Below are positions 32,923 to 41,774 of a stretch of DNA of 64,000 nucleotides, in pieces. Made by a program: the position numbers and the translations under genes. This DNA is from DATKJS01 sp964551995 (GTDB lineage Bacteria > Acidobacteriota > Aminicenantia > Aminicenantales > Saccharicenantaceae), in NCBI GenBank assembly GCA_964551995.1, contig CAZKFD010000032.1, forward strand, positions 248,001-312,000, read 5' to 3'. Each line of letters begins with the position of its first letter. Positions within the stretch are counted from its first letter, which is position 1. The notes under the pieces are model-generated. The model was not told where the DNA came from. It was given only the letters and a program-made list of their open reading frames with translations, and ran no database searches.

Positions 32923-33663
32923 GATATGGTTGATCGCGCTGGCCAGGCAGGCCGCGCCGAATCCGTTGTCGATGTTGACGACTCCGACCCCGCCCGGACA
33001 GGAGTTCAGCATGGCCAGGAGGGCCGCCAAGCCCTTGAAGCTTGCCCCGTACCCGATGCTCGTGGGGACGGCGACGACCGGGACGCGGACGAGGCCGGCG
33101 ATGACGCTGGGAAGGGCCCCCTCCATCCCGGCGACGGTGATGACGACCCGGGCGGTCCGGATTCTGTCGTACTGATCGAGCAGCCGGTGGAGCCCCGCGA
33201 CACCGACATCGTAGATCCGGTCCACCCGGTTGCCGAGGATCTCGGCCGTCACGGAGGCCTCCTCGGCCACGGCGATGTCGGACGTTCCGGCCGTAATGAC
33301 TGCGATCGTCCCTTTCCCCGGCGGCGGCGTCTTCTGCCGGAGCGTCAGGGTCCGCGCCACCGGGTTGTACCGCGCGCCGCGGAGCCTGGACTTGAGGCGG
33401 GCATAGGAGTCCGGTTCGAGGCGGGTGACGAGGAGGTTCGAGCCTTTCTTGATGATCTCCCGGGCGATCCGGACGATCTGGTCCGGGGTCTTGCCCAGGC
33501 CGTAGATGATCTCGGGGTGGCCCTTGAGGACCTCGCGGTGATGGTCCACCTTGGCGAAGCCCAGGTCCTTGTAGGGATAGCCTGTCAGGGATTCGAGGGC
33601 TTGCTCGGGGGTCAGGCGCCGGCGGTAGACCTTTTCCAGGATCTCTTCGAGCGGCTTTTTCAC
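32920..33663 (-). CDS. larB: Nickel-pincer cofactor biosynthesis protein LarB
   Basis: 247 residues, PurE-related. LarB carboxylates and hydrolyses nicotinic acid adenine dinucleotide, the first step towards the nickel-pincer cofactor of lactate racemase-type enzymes. Seen: N-terminal helical part (LEEILEKVYRRRLTPEQALE), ITAGTSDIAVAEEA, YDVGVAGLHRLLD, VVITVAGMEGALPSVI, VPTSIGYGASFKG and GVGVVNIDNGFGAA, all typical. The start is GTG at 33663 right after GGAGA. LarC, LarE and a LarA-like enzyme are not in the window. Confidence 0.93.
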   Translation of the reverse strand: MKKPLEEILEKVYRRRLTPEQALESLTGYPYKDLGFAKVDHHREVLKGHPEIIYGLGKTPDQIVRIAREIIKKGSNLLVTRLEPDSYARLKSRLRGARYNPVARTLTLRQKTPPPGKGTIAVITAGTSDIAVAEEASVTAEILGNRVDRIYDVGVAGLHRLLDQYDRIRTARVVITVAGMEGALPSVIAGLVRVPVVAVPTSIGYGASFKGLAALLAMLNSCPGGVGVVNIDNGFGAACLASAINHI

Positions 33664-33710
33664 CTCTCCATTCTATCATAGGCGGCAAGGAGCGCCGTCC
33701 GGGCTGGTTC

Positions 33711-33739
33711 TTGTCAAAAAGGGGGAGCTGGTGTAAAAT
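33711..33739 (+). promoter_or_regulatory. Promoter of the TPR-glmU operon
   Basis: TTGTCA (33711-33716), 17-bp spacer, TAAAAT (33734-33739). Predicted start near 33746, 31 nt before the GTG start. Confidence 0.75.
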
Positions 33740-33776
33740 ACCCGTCACCTGAGAAGCGTCCGTAAGGGAGAAAGAC

Positions 33777-34283
33777 GTGACCGATCAACGATCAAAAAAA
33801 GACGAATACCAGAAGGCCCTGGCGGCCTTCGGCCAGGCCGTGAAAGAGTTCCACAACGGTGAGTTCGTAAAGGCCGCCGAGTCCCTGAAGATGTTCATGG
33901 AGAAATATCCGTCCGAGCGGGAGGTCGTCGACCGGGCCGCGACCTATCTCGCCATCGCCCGCAAGCGGACGAAGAGCGAAAGCGTCTCGCCGCGGAGCTT
34001 CGCGGACTACACCGGGGTCGCGATCGCCAAGATCAACCTGGGCGCCTACGAGGAGGCCGAAAAGTTCCTCGAGAAAGCCCTGGATTTTAAGGAGAACGAG
34101 GGGCTTGTCCATTACCTTCTCGCGATCGTCCGATGCCTCGCGGGCCGCCAGGACGCCGGCCTGGACGATCTCAAGAAGGCCATCCAAAAGGACAAGATGT
34201 TCTCCGTCATGGCCCAGAACGAGACCGATTTCCAGCCGCTCTGGGAAGACAAGAAGTTCAAAGTCCTCACAAGATTGGCATGA
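33777..34283 (+). CDS. Cytoplasmic TPR-repeat protein
   Basis: 168 residues, no signal peptide. Three to four TPR-like helical pairs: ALAAFGQAVKEFHNGEF, AAESLKMFMEKYP, AIAKINLGAYEEAEKFLEKAL and HYLLAIVRCLAGRQDAGLDDLKKAI. A scaffold role is likely; partner unknown. The start is GTG 33777 with TAAGGGAG 7 nt before it. It overlaps glmU by 4 bp (ATGA), so it is coupled to that gene. Confidence 0.82.
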   Translation: MTDQRSKKDEYQKALAAFGQAVKEFHNGEFVKAAESLKMFMEKYPSEREVVDRAATYLAIARKRTKSESVSPRSFADYTGVAIAKINLGAYEEAEKFLEKALDFKENEGLVHYLLAIVRCLAGRQDAGLDDLKKAIQKDKMFSVMAQNETDFQPLWEDKKFKVLTRLA

Positions 34284-35623
34284 AGAGAACTCTCATCGTC
34301 CTCGTTCACAGGGGGAACGGGGAGGCGGGTCCCGGTTCCGCCCGCGGGGGGGGCCTCGGGATGATTCTCGGCCGGCCCGCTCTCTCCTACGTCCTGGATT
34401 CCGTTTCCCGGCTCAAGCCCCGTTCGATCGTCCTCTGCGGACGCGCCCTCTCCGCCCTGCCGGGGACCGGGCGCGGCGGGCTCAAGACGGCCGTCTCCGG
34501 GAACGTCCGGGTCTCTTTCGGTTTCTCCGGAGGCCGCGCCGCGGGCCGGCGCGCAGGGACCGTTTCGGCCCTGCTTGACGCCGCGCCCCGTCTCCGGAGC
34601 CGGGCATCCGGCGACGTCTTGGCCGTTCCCGCCGACCGGCCGCTCGTTCTGGCCGGCACGCTGAGAGGTTTCCTTTCCGCCCACAGGAGGAGTGGGTGTG
34701 CCATGTCCGTTCTGAGCTGCGGGCCCGACCCCGAGCGGGACGCGGTCGTCGCTTTTCGGGCCGGCGAATTGGCCGCGGTCCTGCCCCGTCTGGCCAGGGC
34801 AGGGAGCCGGGCCGGGCTCAGCCATCTCGCCGCGCTCCTTGCCGCCCGCGACGGCAGGGTCGGGGTGACAGAGATCGCCGACCCCGACGAAGGCCGCAGC
34901 GTCCGGAAGCTTGCGGACCTGGCCCGCGCGGCCGGAGTCCTCCGCCTCCGGAAGTCCGAATCGCTGGCCCGCGGGGGCGTCGTCGTCCTCGACCCCGCGA
35001 CGACGTGGATCGATTGGGACGTCCCGGTCGGCGCGGGGACGGTCGTCTATCCCTCGGTGGTCATCGAGGGTCCAAGCCGCGTCGGCCGCGACTGCCGGAT
35101 CCACCCCCACGTCCATATCGCGTCGTCGTCCCTCGGGAACCGCGTGAAGGTCCTGGGAGCGACGGTCATCGACGACAGCCGCGTTGAGGACGATGCCCAG
35201 GTCGGACCCTTCTCGCGCCTCCGCCCGGGGACCGTCGTCCGGGCCGGCTCGCGGGTGGGGAATTTCGTGGAGATGAAGAACACGGTCTTCGGCCCCCGCT
35301 CCAAGGCCCAGCACCTGAGCTACCTCGGCGACAGCGTCGTCGAGGAGGGCGTCAACGTCGGGGCCGGGACGATCACCTGCAACTACGACGGCGTCCGGAA
35401 GAGCCGGACCCACATTGAGGCCGGGGCCTTCATCGGCTCCGGGACGGAGCTCGTCGCCCCCGTCCGGATCGGGAAAGGAGCCTACGTCGCGGCCGGATCG
35501 ACGATCACCAGGGATGTCGCCCCGGGGAGCCTAGCCTTCGGCCGGGCCCGCCAGGTGGAGAAGCCGGGCTGGGCCCTCGAGCGCATGAAGAAGATCAGGG
35601 GAAAATCCAGCTCTCGCAAGTAG
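34280..35623 (+). CDS. glmU: GlmU-like protein with degenerate uridylyltransferase and intact acetyltransferase domain
   Basis: 447 residues. The C-terminal left-handed beta-helix (about 245-430) keeps the E. coli GlmU acetyltransferase residues: R315, K333, H345, Y348, N359, N368 and K374 correspond to R333, K351, H363, Y366, N377, N386 and K392. It should therefore acetylate glucosamine-1-phosphate. The N-terminal half has the right length, but the nucleotide-binding motif LAAGxGTRM with its Lys, the QxxGT motif and the GDxP motif are missing or altered (ADRP remains at 118-121). UDP-GlcNAc formation by this protein is doubtful. Start ATG overlaps the TPR stop. Confidence 0.82.
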   Translation: MKRTLIVLVHRGNGEAGPGSARGGGLGMILGRPALSYVLDSVSRLKPRSIVLCGRALSALPGTGRGGLKTAVSGNVRVSFGFSGGRAAGRRAGTVSALLDAAPRLRSRASGDVLAVPADRPLVLAGTLRGFLSAHRRSGCAMSVLSCGPDPERDAVVAFRAGELAAVLPRLARAGSRAGLSHLAALLAARDGRVGVTEIADPDEGRSVRKLADLARAAGVLRLRKSESLARGGVVVLDPATTWIDWDVPVGAGTVVYPSVVIEGPSRVGRDCRIHPHVHIASSSLGNRVKVLGATVIDDSRVEDDAQVGPFSRLRPGTVVRAGSRVGNFVEMKNTVFGPRSKAQHLSYLGDSVVEEGVNVGAGTITCNYDGVRKSRTHIEAGAFIGSGTELVAPVRIGKGAYVAAGSTITRDVAPGSLAFGRARQVEKPGWALERMKKIRGKSSSRK

Positions 35624-36094
35624 ACCCCGTCAGATCCTCTTTCCTGGCATTTTCGCGTTAAGGTGGCACCGGGGCCGCCGTCAGTGAGCCAAGCGGACGC
35701 CTTCAGCGTTTTTGCGGTTCATCTCGGGGGATTCCCTTCGTCGGGTCGCGGGTTTGGCCCGGCGAGCCAAACCCGCTTCGGTTACGGGCCTCGCTCTCCT
35801 CTCCCTCCGGTCGAGGATCCGTGCCCGCTCCGCCCTCCGGCAGGGAGCGGAGTCTTCGAAGCGACCATCAGAATTGCGGTGGAGCGACTCGGAGCCGCAA
35901 TATTGAGAAATATCATAAACAAGTTCTTCAATAAAAAATCCCCTGCGCATCATCCTTAAAACGCTTCAGCCGTCCGGCTCCGGTGTCGCACGAATCAGTC
36001 CGACCGAGTTCATACGGTCGTAGACGGGATACGGAAAACAGCCCGCAGGAGTGTCGGGCAGGATTTCTTTCAGCAGCGAAACTGAGGCCGCAGC
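35624..36094. other. Intergenic region with a perfect 11-bp-stem hairpin
   Basis: About 470 bp between the convergent glmU and ino1 genes. It holds GCGGGTTTGGC-(7 nt)-GCCAAACCCGC at 35748-35776, with no U-tract on either side. Open frames on both strands look random. The hairpin is strong enough to be a terminator for both genes, a structured RNA, or part of a dispersed repeat; the sequence does not decide. Confidence 0.55.
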
Positions 36095-37237
36095 TCAGGC
36101 CTTGGCTTTGGCCTTCGTTTTCGCTCTCTTCGCGGGTTTGCGGGCGCGCTCCTTGCGGCCGTACCTGCGGATGAACTTCTCTGTCATCTCGCGGGCCTCG
36201 GTGTCGGTGTACTGCTTGGGCGGCGATTTCATGAAGTAGGAAGAAGGGGCGAAGAGGGCGCCGCTGATCTTGTTGTCGAGGGCCAGCTTTACGCAGCGGA
36301 CCGCGTCGATGACCACACCCGCCGAGTTGGGCGAGTCCTCGACGGACAGCCGGCACTCGAGCGACGTCGGGACGTCGCCGAAGTGGCGGCTCTCGATGCG
36401 CAGGAAGCAGACCTTGTTGTCCTTCTGCCAGGGCACGTAGTCGCTCGGCCCGACGTGGACGTTCTCGGGGACAATGTCCAACCCCCGGTTCCGGACCTGG
36501 GAGACGACGGCGTTGGTCTTAGATTTCTTTTTCGAGTCGAGCCGCTCCCGCTCGAGCATGTTCAGGAAGTCGGTGTTGCCGCCGGTGTTGAGCTGGTAGG
36601 TCCGGTCGACGAGCATGCCCCGGTCGAGATAGAGGTTGACCAGCGTCCGGTGGAGGATCGTCGCCCCGACCTGCGACTTGATGTCGTCGCCGAGGACCGG
36701 GAGGCCGCGCTCCTCGAACCGCTTCTGCCAGTATTTCTGGCTGGCGATGAAGACCGGGATACAGTTGACGAGGCCGCAGCCGGCGTCGAGGACCTGCTCG
36801 ACGTACCACTTCGTGGCCATCTCGCTCCCCACGGGGAGATAGTTGATGACGACGTCGGCCCGGGTCTCCTTGAGGCTGCCGACGATGTCCGCCGTCGGGC
36901 CGGGGGCCTTCTCGATAATCTGGGAGAGGTACTTGCCCAGCCCGTCGTGGGTCATCCCCCGCTGGACCTTGACGTTCAGGCAGGGGACGTTCGAGAACTT
37001 CGTGGTGTTGTTGGGCGGGGTGAAAATCGCTTCGCTGAGGTCCTTGCCGACCTTGTTCTTGTCGATGTCGAAGGCCGCGACAAACTCGATGTCCCGGATA
37101 TGGTAGCCGCCGAGGTTGACGTGCATGACCCCGGGGACGAAGTCGTCCTCCTTGGCGTTCTTGTAATATTCCACCCCCTGGATGAGGGATGAGGCGCAGT
37201 TGCCCGCCCCGATGACGGCGACGCGGATCTTGCTCAT
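36095..37237 (-). CDS. ino1: Inositol-3-phosphate synthase
   Basis: 380 residues, the shorter actinobacterial/archaeal type. It converts glucose-6-phosphate to 1L-myo-inositol-3-phosphate with NAD. Seen: N-terminal Rossmann motif GAGNCASSL (about 10-18), INYLPVGSEMATKWYVEQ, LVNCIPVFIAS, GDDIKSQVGATILHR and LNTGGNTDFLNM, all hallmark segments. The last roughly 25 residues form an Arg/Lys/Ala tail that is not part of the fold. It starts 3 bp after the stop of the phosphatidyltransferase gene, so they are one operon making inositol lipids. Confidence 0.95.
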   Translation of the reverse strand: MSKIRVAVIGAGNCASSLIQGVEYYKNAKEDDFVPGVMHVNLGGYHIRDIEFVAAFDIDKNKVGKDLSEAIFTPPNNTTKFSNVPCLNVKVQRGMTHDGLGKYLSQIIEKAPGPTADIVGSLKETRADVVINYLPVGSEMATKWYVEQVLDAGCGLVNCIPVFIASQKYWQKRFEERGLPVLGDDIKSQVGATILHRTLVNLYLDRGMLVDRTYQLNTGGNTDFLNMLERERLDSKKKSKTNAVVSQVRNRGLDIVPENVHVGPSDYVPWQKDNKVCFLRIESRHFGDVPTSLECRLSVEDSPNSAGVVIDAVRCVKLALDNKISGALFAPSSYFMKSPPKQYTDTEAREMTEKFIRRYGRKERARKPAKRAKTKAKAKA

Positions 37238-37240
37238 GGC

Positions 37241-37900
37241 TCAGTCCTCCTTCGGCGGCTGGGTTCTCTCGTATCTCCAGACGTAGAATATTCTCTGAAC
37301 GGCGGTCGCGTTCGAGACGGCCGCGATGAAGCCCATGACGACGAGAAGGGCGGGGTCGAGGACTCTGAAGAAGATCCCGATGAGCGTGCCGATGAAGAGG
37401 AGGAGCAGGCGCTCGGCCCGCTGCATCATCCCCAGCGAGCAGTTGATTCCCAGCCCCTCGGCGCGGGCCCGGGTGTAGCTGACCATGGTCGAGCCGAGGA
37501 AGGCGAGGAAGATCAGCCAGAGCCCCCAGCCGTGCCGGAAATGATAGGCCAGCCCCATGCAGATGAAGAACTCGGTATAGCGGTCCAGGCTGGAGTCGAA
37601 GATAGCCCCGAAGAGGCTCTGGCGGCGCGCGTTCTTGGCGACCTTCCCGTCCAGGATGTCGAAGGCCCCGCAGACGATGATGAAGGCGGCCGCCAGCCCG
37701 GGGCGCTCGACCGCGTAAAAGAGGCCCACGGCGGCGCCGGCCAGAAGGCCGAACGACGTCAGGATGTTCGGGCTGACATTGAGGCGAACGAAAGCGAGCG
37801 ACAGGCGGTCGGCCAGCCCCAGCACGATGTCGATCCAGGACCAGGGCAGGAGCCGGAAGTTCTTCTTGGCGCCTTCGCGTGTCGAAGCGGTCATGGTCAT
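37241..37900 (-). CDS. CDP-alcohol phosphatidyltransferase, probably phosphatidylinositol(-phosphate) synthase
   Basis: 219 residues with six likely membrane helices. CDP-alcohol signature D81-x2-D84-G-x2-A-K-x8-G-x3-D102-x3-D106, with Lys89 where Arg is usual. The adjoining ino1 makes the likely alcohol acceptor inositol-phosphate, so the product is probably phosphatidylinositol-phosphate, as in actinobacteria. Glycerophosphate (PgsA-type) is the alternative substrate. The open frame reaches 38311, but the promoter at 37916-37945 fixes ATG 37900 (or 37894) as start. Confidence 0.85.
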   Translation of the reverse strand: MTMTASTREGAKKNFRLLPWSWIDIVLGLADRLSLAFVRLNVSPNILTSFGLLAGAAVGLFYAVERPGLAAAFIIVCGAFDILDGKVAKNARRQSLFGAIFDSSLDRYTEFFICMGLAYHFRHGWGLWLIFLAFLGSTMVSYTRARAEGLGINCSLGMMQRAERLLLLFIGTLIGIFFRVLDPALLVVMGFIAAVSNATAVQRIFYVWRYERTQPPKED

Positions 37901-37915
37901 CTTGAAGAAAGCCGA

Positions 37916-37945
37916 ATCATAACCCGAAATCCCCCCCGAAATCAA
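37916..37945 (-). promoter_or_regulatory. Promoter of the inositol-lipid operon
   Basis: Minus-strand TTGATT (37945-37940), 18-bp spacer, TATGAT (37921-37916). Predicted start near 37909. Confidence 0.65.
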
Positions 37946-37957
37946 GTACTTGGGGGC

Positions 37958-37986
37958 TTGAGCTTTGGCCGGCGTTCGGATAAAAT
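37958..37986 (+). promoter_or_regulatory. Promoter of the ACT-domain gene
   Basis: TTGAGC (37958-37963), 17-bp spacer, TAAAAT (37981-37986). Predicted start near 37993. It stands back to back with the inositol-lipid promoter; the -35 boxes are 12 bp apart. Confidence 0.65.
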
Positions 37987-38015
37987 ACGGCCGTGGGGCC
38001 GATCGGGGCGATATC

Positions 38016-38411
38016 GTGAAAAAGAACGATCTTCTCAAGTACTTCAAAAGCGGGCGGGCCCTGGTCGCCCAGGAGATGTATGCCATCGTCAGGGCCCGCC
38101 GCGCCTGCGCCGGGGCCTTCGCCGTTATCCGGGACCGGAACGAGACGAGCTGCGTCATCGAGGAGTCCAAACTCCGGAACCAGAAATTCCTGGGCATTGA
38201 AGGCCGGTGGAGGCTGATCACCTTCGACATGATCCTTCCCTTTGGCTTGATCGGTTTCATCGCCCAGGTCTCCGGAGCGCTGGCCGACGAGAACATCAGC
38301 CTCCTGGTCATCTCCGCCTATTCGACCGACCACATCCTGATCAAGGATAAGGACCTCGATCGGACCGTGAAGGCGCTCGAAAAGCTGGGCTTCTCGGTCC
38401 ATCGTCTCTAG
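38016..38411 (+). CDS. ACT-domain protein
   Basis: 131 residues from GTG 38016. The C-terminal half is an ACT-like fold (PFGLIGFIAQVSGALADENISLLVISAYSTDHILIKDKDL), of the ACT_7 type found in small stand-alone proteins of uncertain ligand. The N-terminal half lacks a recognised domain. An upstream TTG at 37965 lies before the predicted transcript start and is rejected. Divergent from the inositol-lipid operon and convergent with the TonB receptor. Confidence 0.82.
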   Translation: MKKNDLLKYFKSGRALVAQEMYAIVRARRACAGAFAVIRDRNETSCVIEESKLRNQKFLGIEGRWRLITFDMILPFGLIGFIAQVSGALADENISLLVISAYSTDHILIKDKDLDRTVKALEKLGFSVHRL

Positions 38412-38559
38412 CCCCGGCCCCCGTGCCGGCACGGACCGCCCGTCGAGGAGGCATCGAGTGCCCGAAATCGTTCCTCTGTCGCGGTCCAGGAAGTCGCCAT
38501 CAGCAAGGCCGTCTGGTCCGCCCTGAGGGGGCCCGGTTTCTGCCTGATCCCGCCCGCCG

Positions 38560-38595
38560 AAAAAAAAGCCCCTCCCCCGCCCGGGGGAGGGGCTT
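38560..38595 (-). terminator. Intrinsic terminator of the TonB receptor gene
   Basis: Perfect 13-bp stem AAGCCCCTCCCCC-(4)-GGGGGAGGGGCTT at 38566-38595 followed on the minus strand by an eight-T tract (38567-38560). A textbook rho-independent terminator 30 bp after the receptor stop codon. It also blocks read-through into the ACT gene. Confidence 0.93.
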
Positions 38596-38624
38596 GGGAA
38601 TCGGTTTCTGCGGCGACGCGAACT

Positions 38625-41600
38625 TCAGAACTGGAAGCGGACTCCGAACCGGGCGATGAACGGGTTCATGATCTCGTTGACGACATTGTTGAAGGCATAG
38701 GGCTCGAAACCCGTCGTGCCGTTCGGGTAGATGTAGTACGTCCCTTCGTTCATGTTATATCGCCGGTTGATGGTGGCGGCGTTCGTCACGTTGAAGAAGT
38801 CGGCCATGATGTAGATGCGGCCCGTGTCGAAGAGCTTGACCATCTTCTCGACGCGCAGGTTCAGCTGGTAGTGGGTCGGGAGCTTGATATTGCCGAAGAC
38901 GTCGAGATAATCTGTCGAAACGGTGTTATAGACAGTATTGGTCCACTGGTAGTCCACGATCGTCATGTAGTGGGGGATGAGGTAGCCGGCGCGGGCGTTG
39001 AAGGTGAACGAGACGTCGAAACCCAGGGGCAGCTGATAAAGTCCCTCGAGCTTGACCATCCAGTGCGAGAAGATGTACGCATTGACCTTGCCCGAGCCCG
39101 CGCCCATGGCGGGCGCCGTGTACGTGTCCTGGAGGGCCCAGAGGTTCGTCGGGTCGAGGTAGCCGTTGCCGAAATGCTGCCTCTGGTCCATGTAAGAGAC
39201 CGAGCCGTCGAGCATCCACTTGTTGGACAGCCGTTTGGTGAACGTCAGGTCGACGCCCCAAAACGTGTTATAGTTCGTATTGAGGGTGTGGTAGTAGTAG
39301 GGTGTGCCTGTAAAGTCGGGGCTCATGAGGTAGAAGGTGTGTCCCGGTCCGGCGCCCAGGTTAACCGTTTGCAGGTTTCCATTGGTGTCGGTGTACGTGA
39401 TGCTCGAGGGAATCGTGCCCGCGGGGAGATAGTCCACGGGGCTCAAAAGCACGTTCTGGCCGTCGATGCTGTAGTCGCCCAGCGCGCCGTTGGCATAGTA
39501 GGGGACATCCCACGAGAAATGATCGTACGTCCTGTAGCTGGCCTGGAGGCCGATGCTGAAGTTGTTCATGATCTCGTGATCGATAGAGAACAGGAGTTCC
39601 CACGTATGTGTCGATGTGGCGCTCGGGTCAACGGTGTAGTTTGAAGGCTGGGGTGTTGACGAATAGGGGGTGAAGCCCCACCACCAATAATATTCGGCAT
39701 CGGAGATGTACTGCGGGTTGATGGCGCCGTTGACGATCAGGGGGAACGGAGCGAGATAATTCGCCCCCGTCAGCGAAGGATCGGTGAAGTAGAGGTCGCT
39801 GGCGTGAACCTTGCCGGTGTTGTCGGACGGCAGCCACCAGAAGTACATCCCGTTCTGCATATAGTAGGATGTCGTGCCGTACGGGTTGAACAGGTAGGCC
39901 ATGCCGATGCCCATGAAGTCGCCATACAAGGCCCCGCTCAGCTTGAGGACCGTCTTGCCGTTGCCGAAGAGGTCGTAGGTGACGCCGAGGCGCGGCGACC
40001 AGACGTTCCAGTGGTAGTCGGGATGGATGGTGGGCACCTCCACTGCGGGCATGAACGCCGAAAGGGCTTGGACGACGTCGGAGTCGAACATGCTCCAGGC
40101 CGGGTTGTTGTCGACGGTCGTGTACGCGCTGGAGCTGACATAAGGAGTCTGGCGGTCGAAGCGCAAGCCCAGGAGGAAATTGAACCGGCCGGTCGTGACC
40201 GTATCCTGCAGGAAGGCCACCACCGCATTGACTCTCCAATCTAGGTTGCAGGCCGGGCCCAGGAAGAATTGCTGCATGCCCGGGGTGAAATTCGTGCCGT
40301 AGAAGTCGGGGATGTTCAGGTCGTAGAAATTCGCGAGCTGACCGGGGTTCGAGGAATCCGTGGTCGTGCGGCGCGTCGAATACTCGACCCCCAGCTTGAT
40401 CTCGTGGCTGACGCCGAACAGCTTGTCGTTGTAGTACTGGGCGTGCAGGTCATAATCATACATCGGCCGCCGGGTGTAATAGAACCCGTATCCGTGCCAG
40501 ACGCTCTGCGTCATGTCCTCCCGGACGAGGTTGACGTTGTTCGGGTCGACGTCGGAGACCAGCGAGAACGCATTGCCCATCCAGCCGAATTTGGCCGAGA
40601 TCAGCATGTTGTCCCCGAACGTCTGCTCATCCTGCAGTTTGATGATGGGCGAGCCGAAATGATAGGGATCTCCCTGGTCGTATCCCCCCGGGAACGACGC
40701 AGTCGCGGATCGGCCGGTGAACGTCTTTTTGCCGGCGATGTACAGAGCTTCGAACCGGTTCGAATTGACGGGCTCGATGTTCAGCTTAAAGTTGTAGTTC
40801 GTGAGCACGGGGATCTGCGGCATGCCCACGATATTGACGGCGTTGATGTCCTGGACGCCATAGGACATCCACAGCCAGACCTTGTCCTTGACGACCGGGC
40901 CGCCGAGGTTGAAGCCGTAGTCCTTGATCTGGTTGATCTTGTTGATCCCCGTCACGCCTTCGTTGATCAACGCCTGTGTCAGGTTGTTGGCCTGGAAATA
41001 GCTGTCCGTCAGGTAGAACCGGCCGCCCAAGCTGACCTTGTTGCCGCCGCGGCGGGTGACCATGTTCAGGGCGACGCCGCCCGTCTGGATGGTGACGTCC
41101 GCGCCGCCCGTCGTAATGTTCATTTCCTCGAACGAGTCGAAGTCCCAATATGAGGGGGACGCGCCGGTCGCCGCGGGATCGGTGACGACGACGCCGTCGA
41201 TGGCCCAGACGTTGTTGCTGCCGCCGGTCGGGTCGCCCCTGGCGTAGTAGCCTGACTGCTGGCCGGACTCGCTGCCGCCGACGTTCTCACGGTCCATGAT
41301 GATCCCGGGCGCCATCTGCATCACGACCCAAGGATCCCGGGCCGAGGGCAGGGCCTGCAGAATATCCTGGGTGACGTTCTTGCCGACCGAGGTCGTCTTG
41401 GAGTCGATCGTCGGCGTCGTGGCTGTAACCGTCACTTGTTCTTCGATCTTGCCCTGCTCCATCGTGATGTCGATCTTCGACTGCTGCCCGATGACGACGA
41501 TGATGCCCGTCTTCTCGACTTTCTTGAATCCCTGCAGCTCGGCCGTCACGGCGTAGTTGTTGCTCGGCTCCAGAGACGCGAAACGGTAGATGCCCTGCGC

Positions 41601-41774
41601 GTCGGTGACCACGGTGATGGGGGCTATGTAGGGGGAGTGCAGGGTCACGGAGACGCCCGGAAGGGGCGCGCCCTGCGTATCGTTGACATGCCCCCAGATC
41701 GTCCCGGTTCTCACCTGAGCCGTAAGGAATACGGATAGCAGAAGAACGGAAAATAAGATGATGCTTTTCTTCAC
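38625..41774 (-). CDS. TonB-dependent outer-membrane receptor with N-terminal carboxypeptidase-regulatory domain (Oar-like)
   Basis: 1,049 residues. Signal peptide about 1-20, a CarboxypepD_reg-like beta-sandwich (about 24-110), a TonB plug (about 125-270; WVVMQMAPGI, DGVVVTDP) and a 22-strand barrel rich in Tyr/Trp/Asn that ends in Phe (ARFGVRFQF). It would import a large substrate at the cost of TonB energy; neither a SusD-like partner nor TonB/ExbBD is in the window. The start is GTG 41774 after GGAGGGAAC. It has its own terminator (38560-38595) and a hairpin in the leader (41810-41831). Confidence 0.93.
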   Translation of the reverse strand: MKKSIILFSVLLLSVFLTAQVRTGTIWGHVNDTQGAPLPGVSVTLHSPYIAPITVVTDAQGIYRFASLEPSNNYAVTAELQGFKKVEKTGIIVVIGQQSKIDITMEQGKIEEQVTVTATTPTIDSKTTSVGKNVTQDILQALPSARDPWVVMQMAPGIIMDRENVGGSESGQQSGYYARGDPTGGSNNVWAIDGVVVTDPAATGASPSYWDFDSFEEMNITTGGADVTIQTGGVALNMVTRRGGNKVSLGGRFYLTDSYFQANNLTQALINEGVTGINKINQIKDYGFNLGGPVVKDKVWLWMSYGVQDINAVNIVGMPQIPVLTNYNFKLNIEPVNSNRFEALYIAGKKTFTGRSATASFPGGYDQGDPYHFGSPIIKLQDEQTFGDNMLISAKFGWMGNAFSLVSDVDPNNVNLVREDMTQSVWHGYGFYYTRRPMYDYDLHAQYYNDKLFGVSHEIKLGVEYSTRRTTTDSSNPGQLANFYDLNIPDFYGTNFTPGMQQFFLGPACNLDWRVNAVVAFLQDTVTTGRFNFLLGLRFDRQTPYVSSSAYTTVDNNPAWSMFDSDVVQALSAFMPAVEVPTIHPDYHWNVWSPRLGVTYDLFGNGKTVLKLSGALYGDFMGIGMAYLFNPYGTTSYYMQNGMYFWWLPSDNTGKVHASDLYFTDPSLTGANYLAPFPLIVNGAINPQYISDAEYYWWWGFTPYSSTPQPSNYTVDPSATSTHTWELLFSIDHEIMNNFSIGLQASYRTYDHFSWDVPYYANGALGDYSIDGQNVLLSPVDYLPAGTIPSSITYTDTNGNLQTVNLGAGPGHTFYLMSPDFTGTPYYYHTLNTNYNTFWGVDLTFTKRLSNKWMLDGSVSYMDQRQHFGNGYLDPTNLWALQDTYTAPAMGAGSGKVNAYIFSHWMVKLEGLYQLPLGFDVSFTFNARAGYLIPHYMTIVDYQWTNTVYNTVSTDYLDVFGNIKLPTHYQLNLRVEKMVKLFDTGRIYIMADFFNVTNAATINRRYNMNEGTYYIYPNGTTGFEPYAFNNVVNEIMNPFIARFGVRFQF

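Noticed and set aside
35663..35959. Open frames in the gap between glmU and ino1
   Set aside because: Random composition and interrupted by the 11-bp hairpin.
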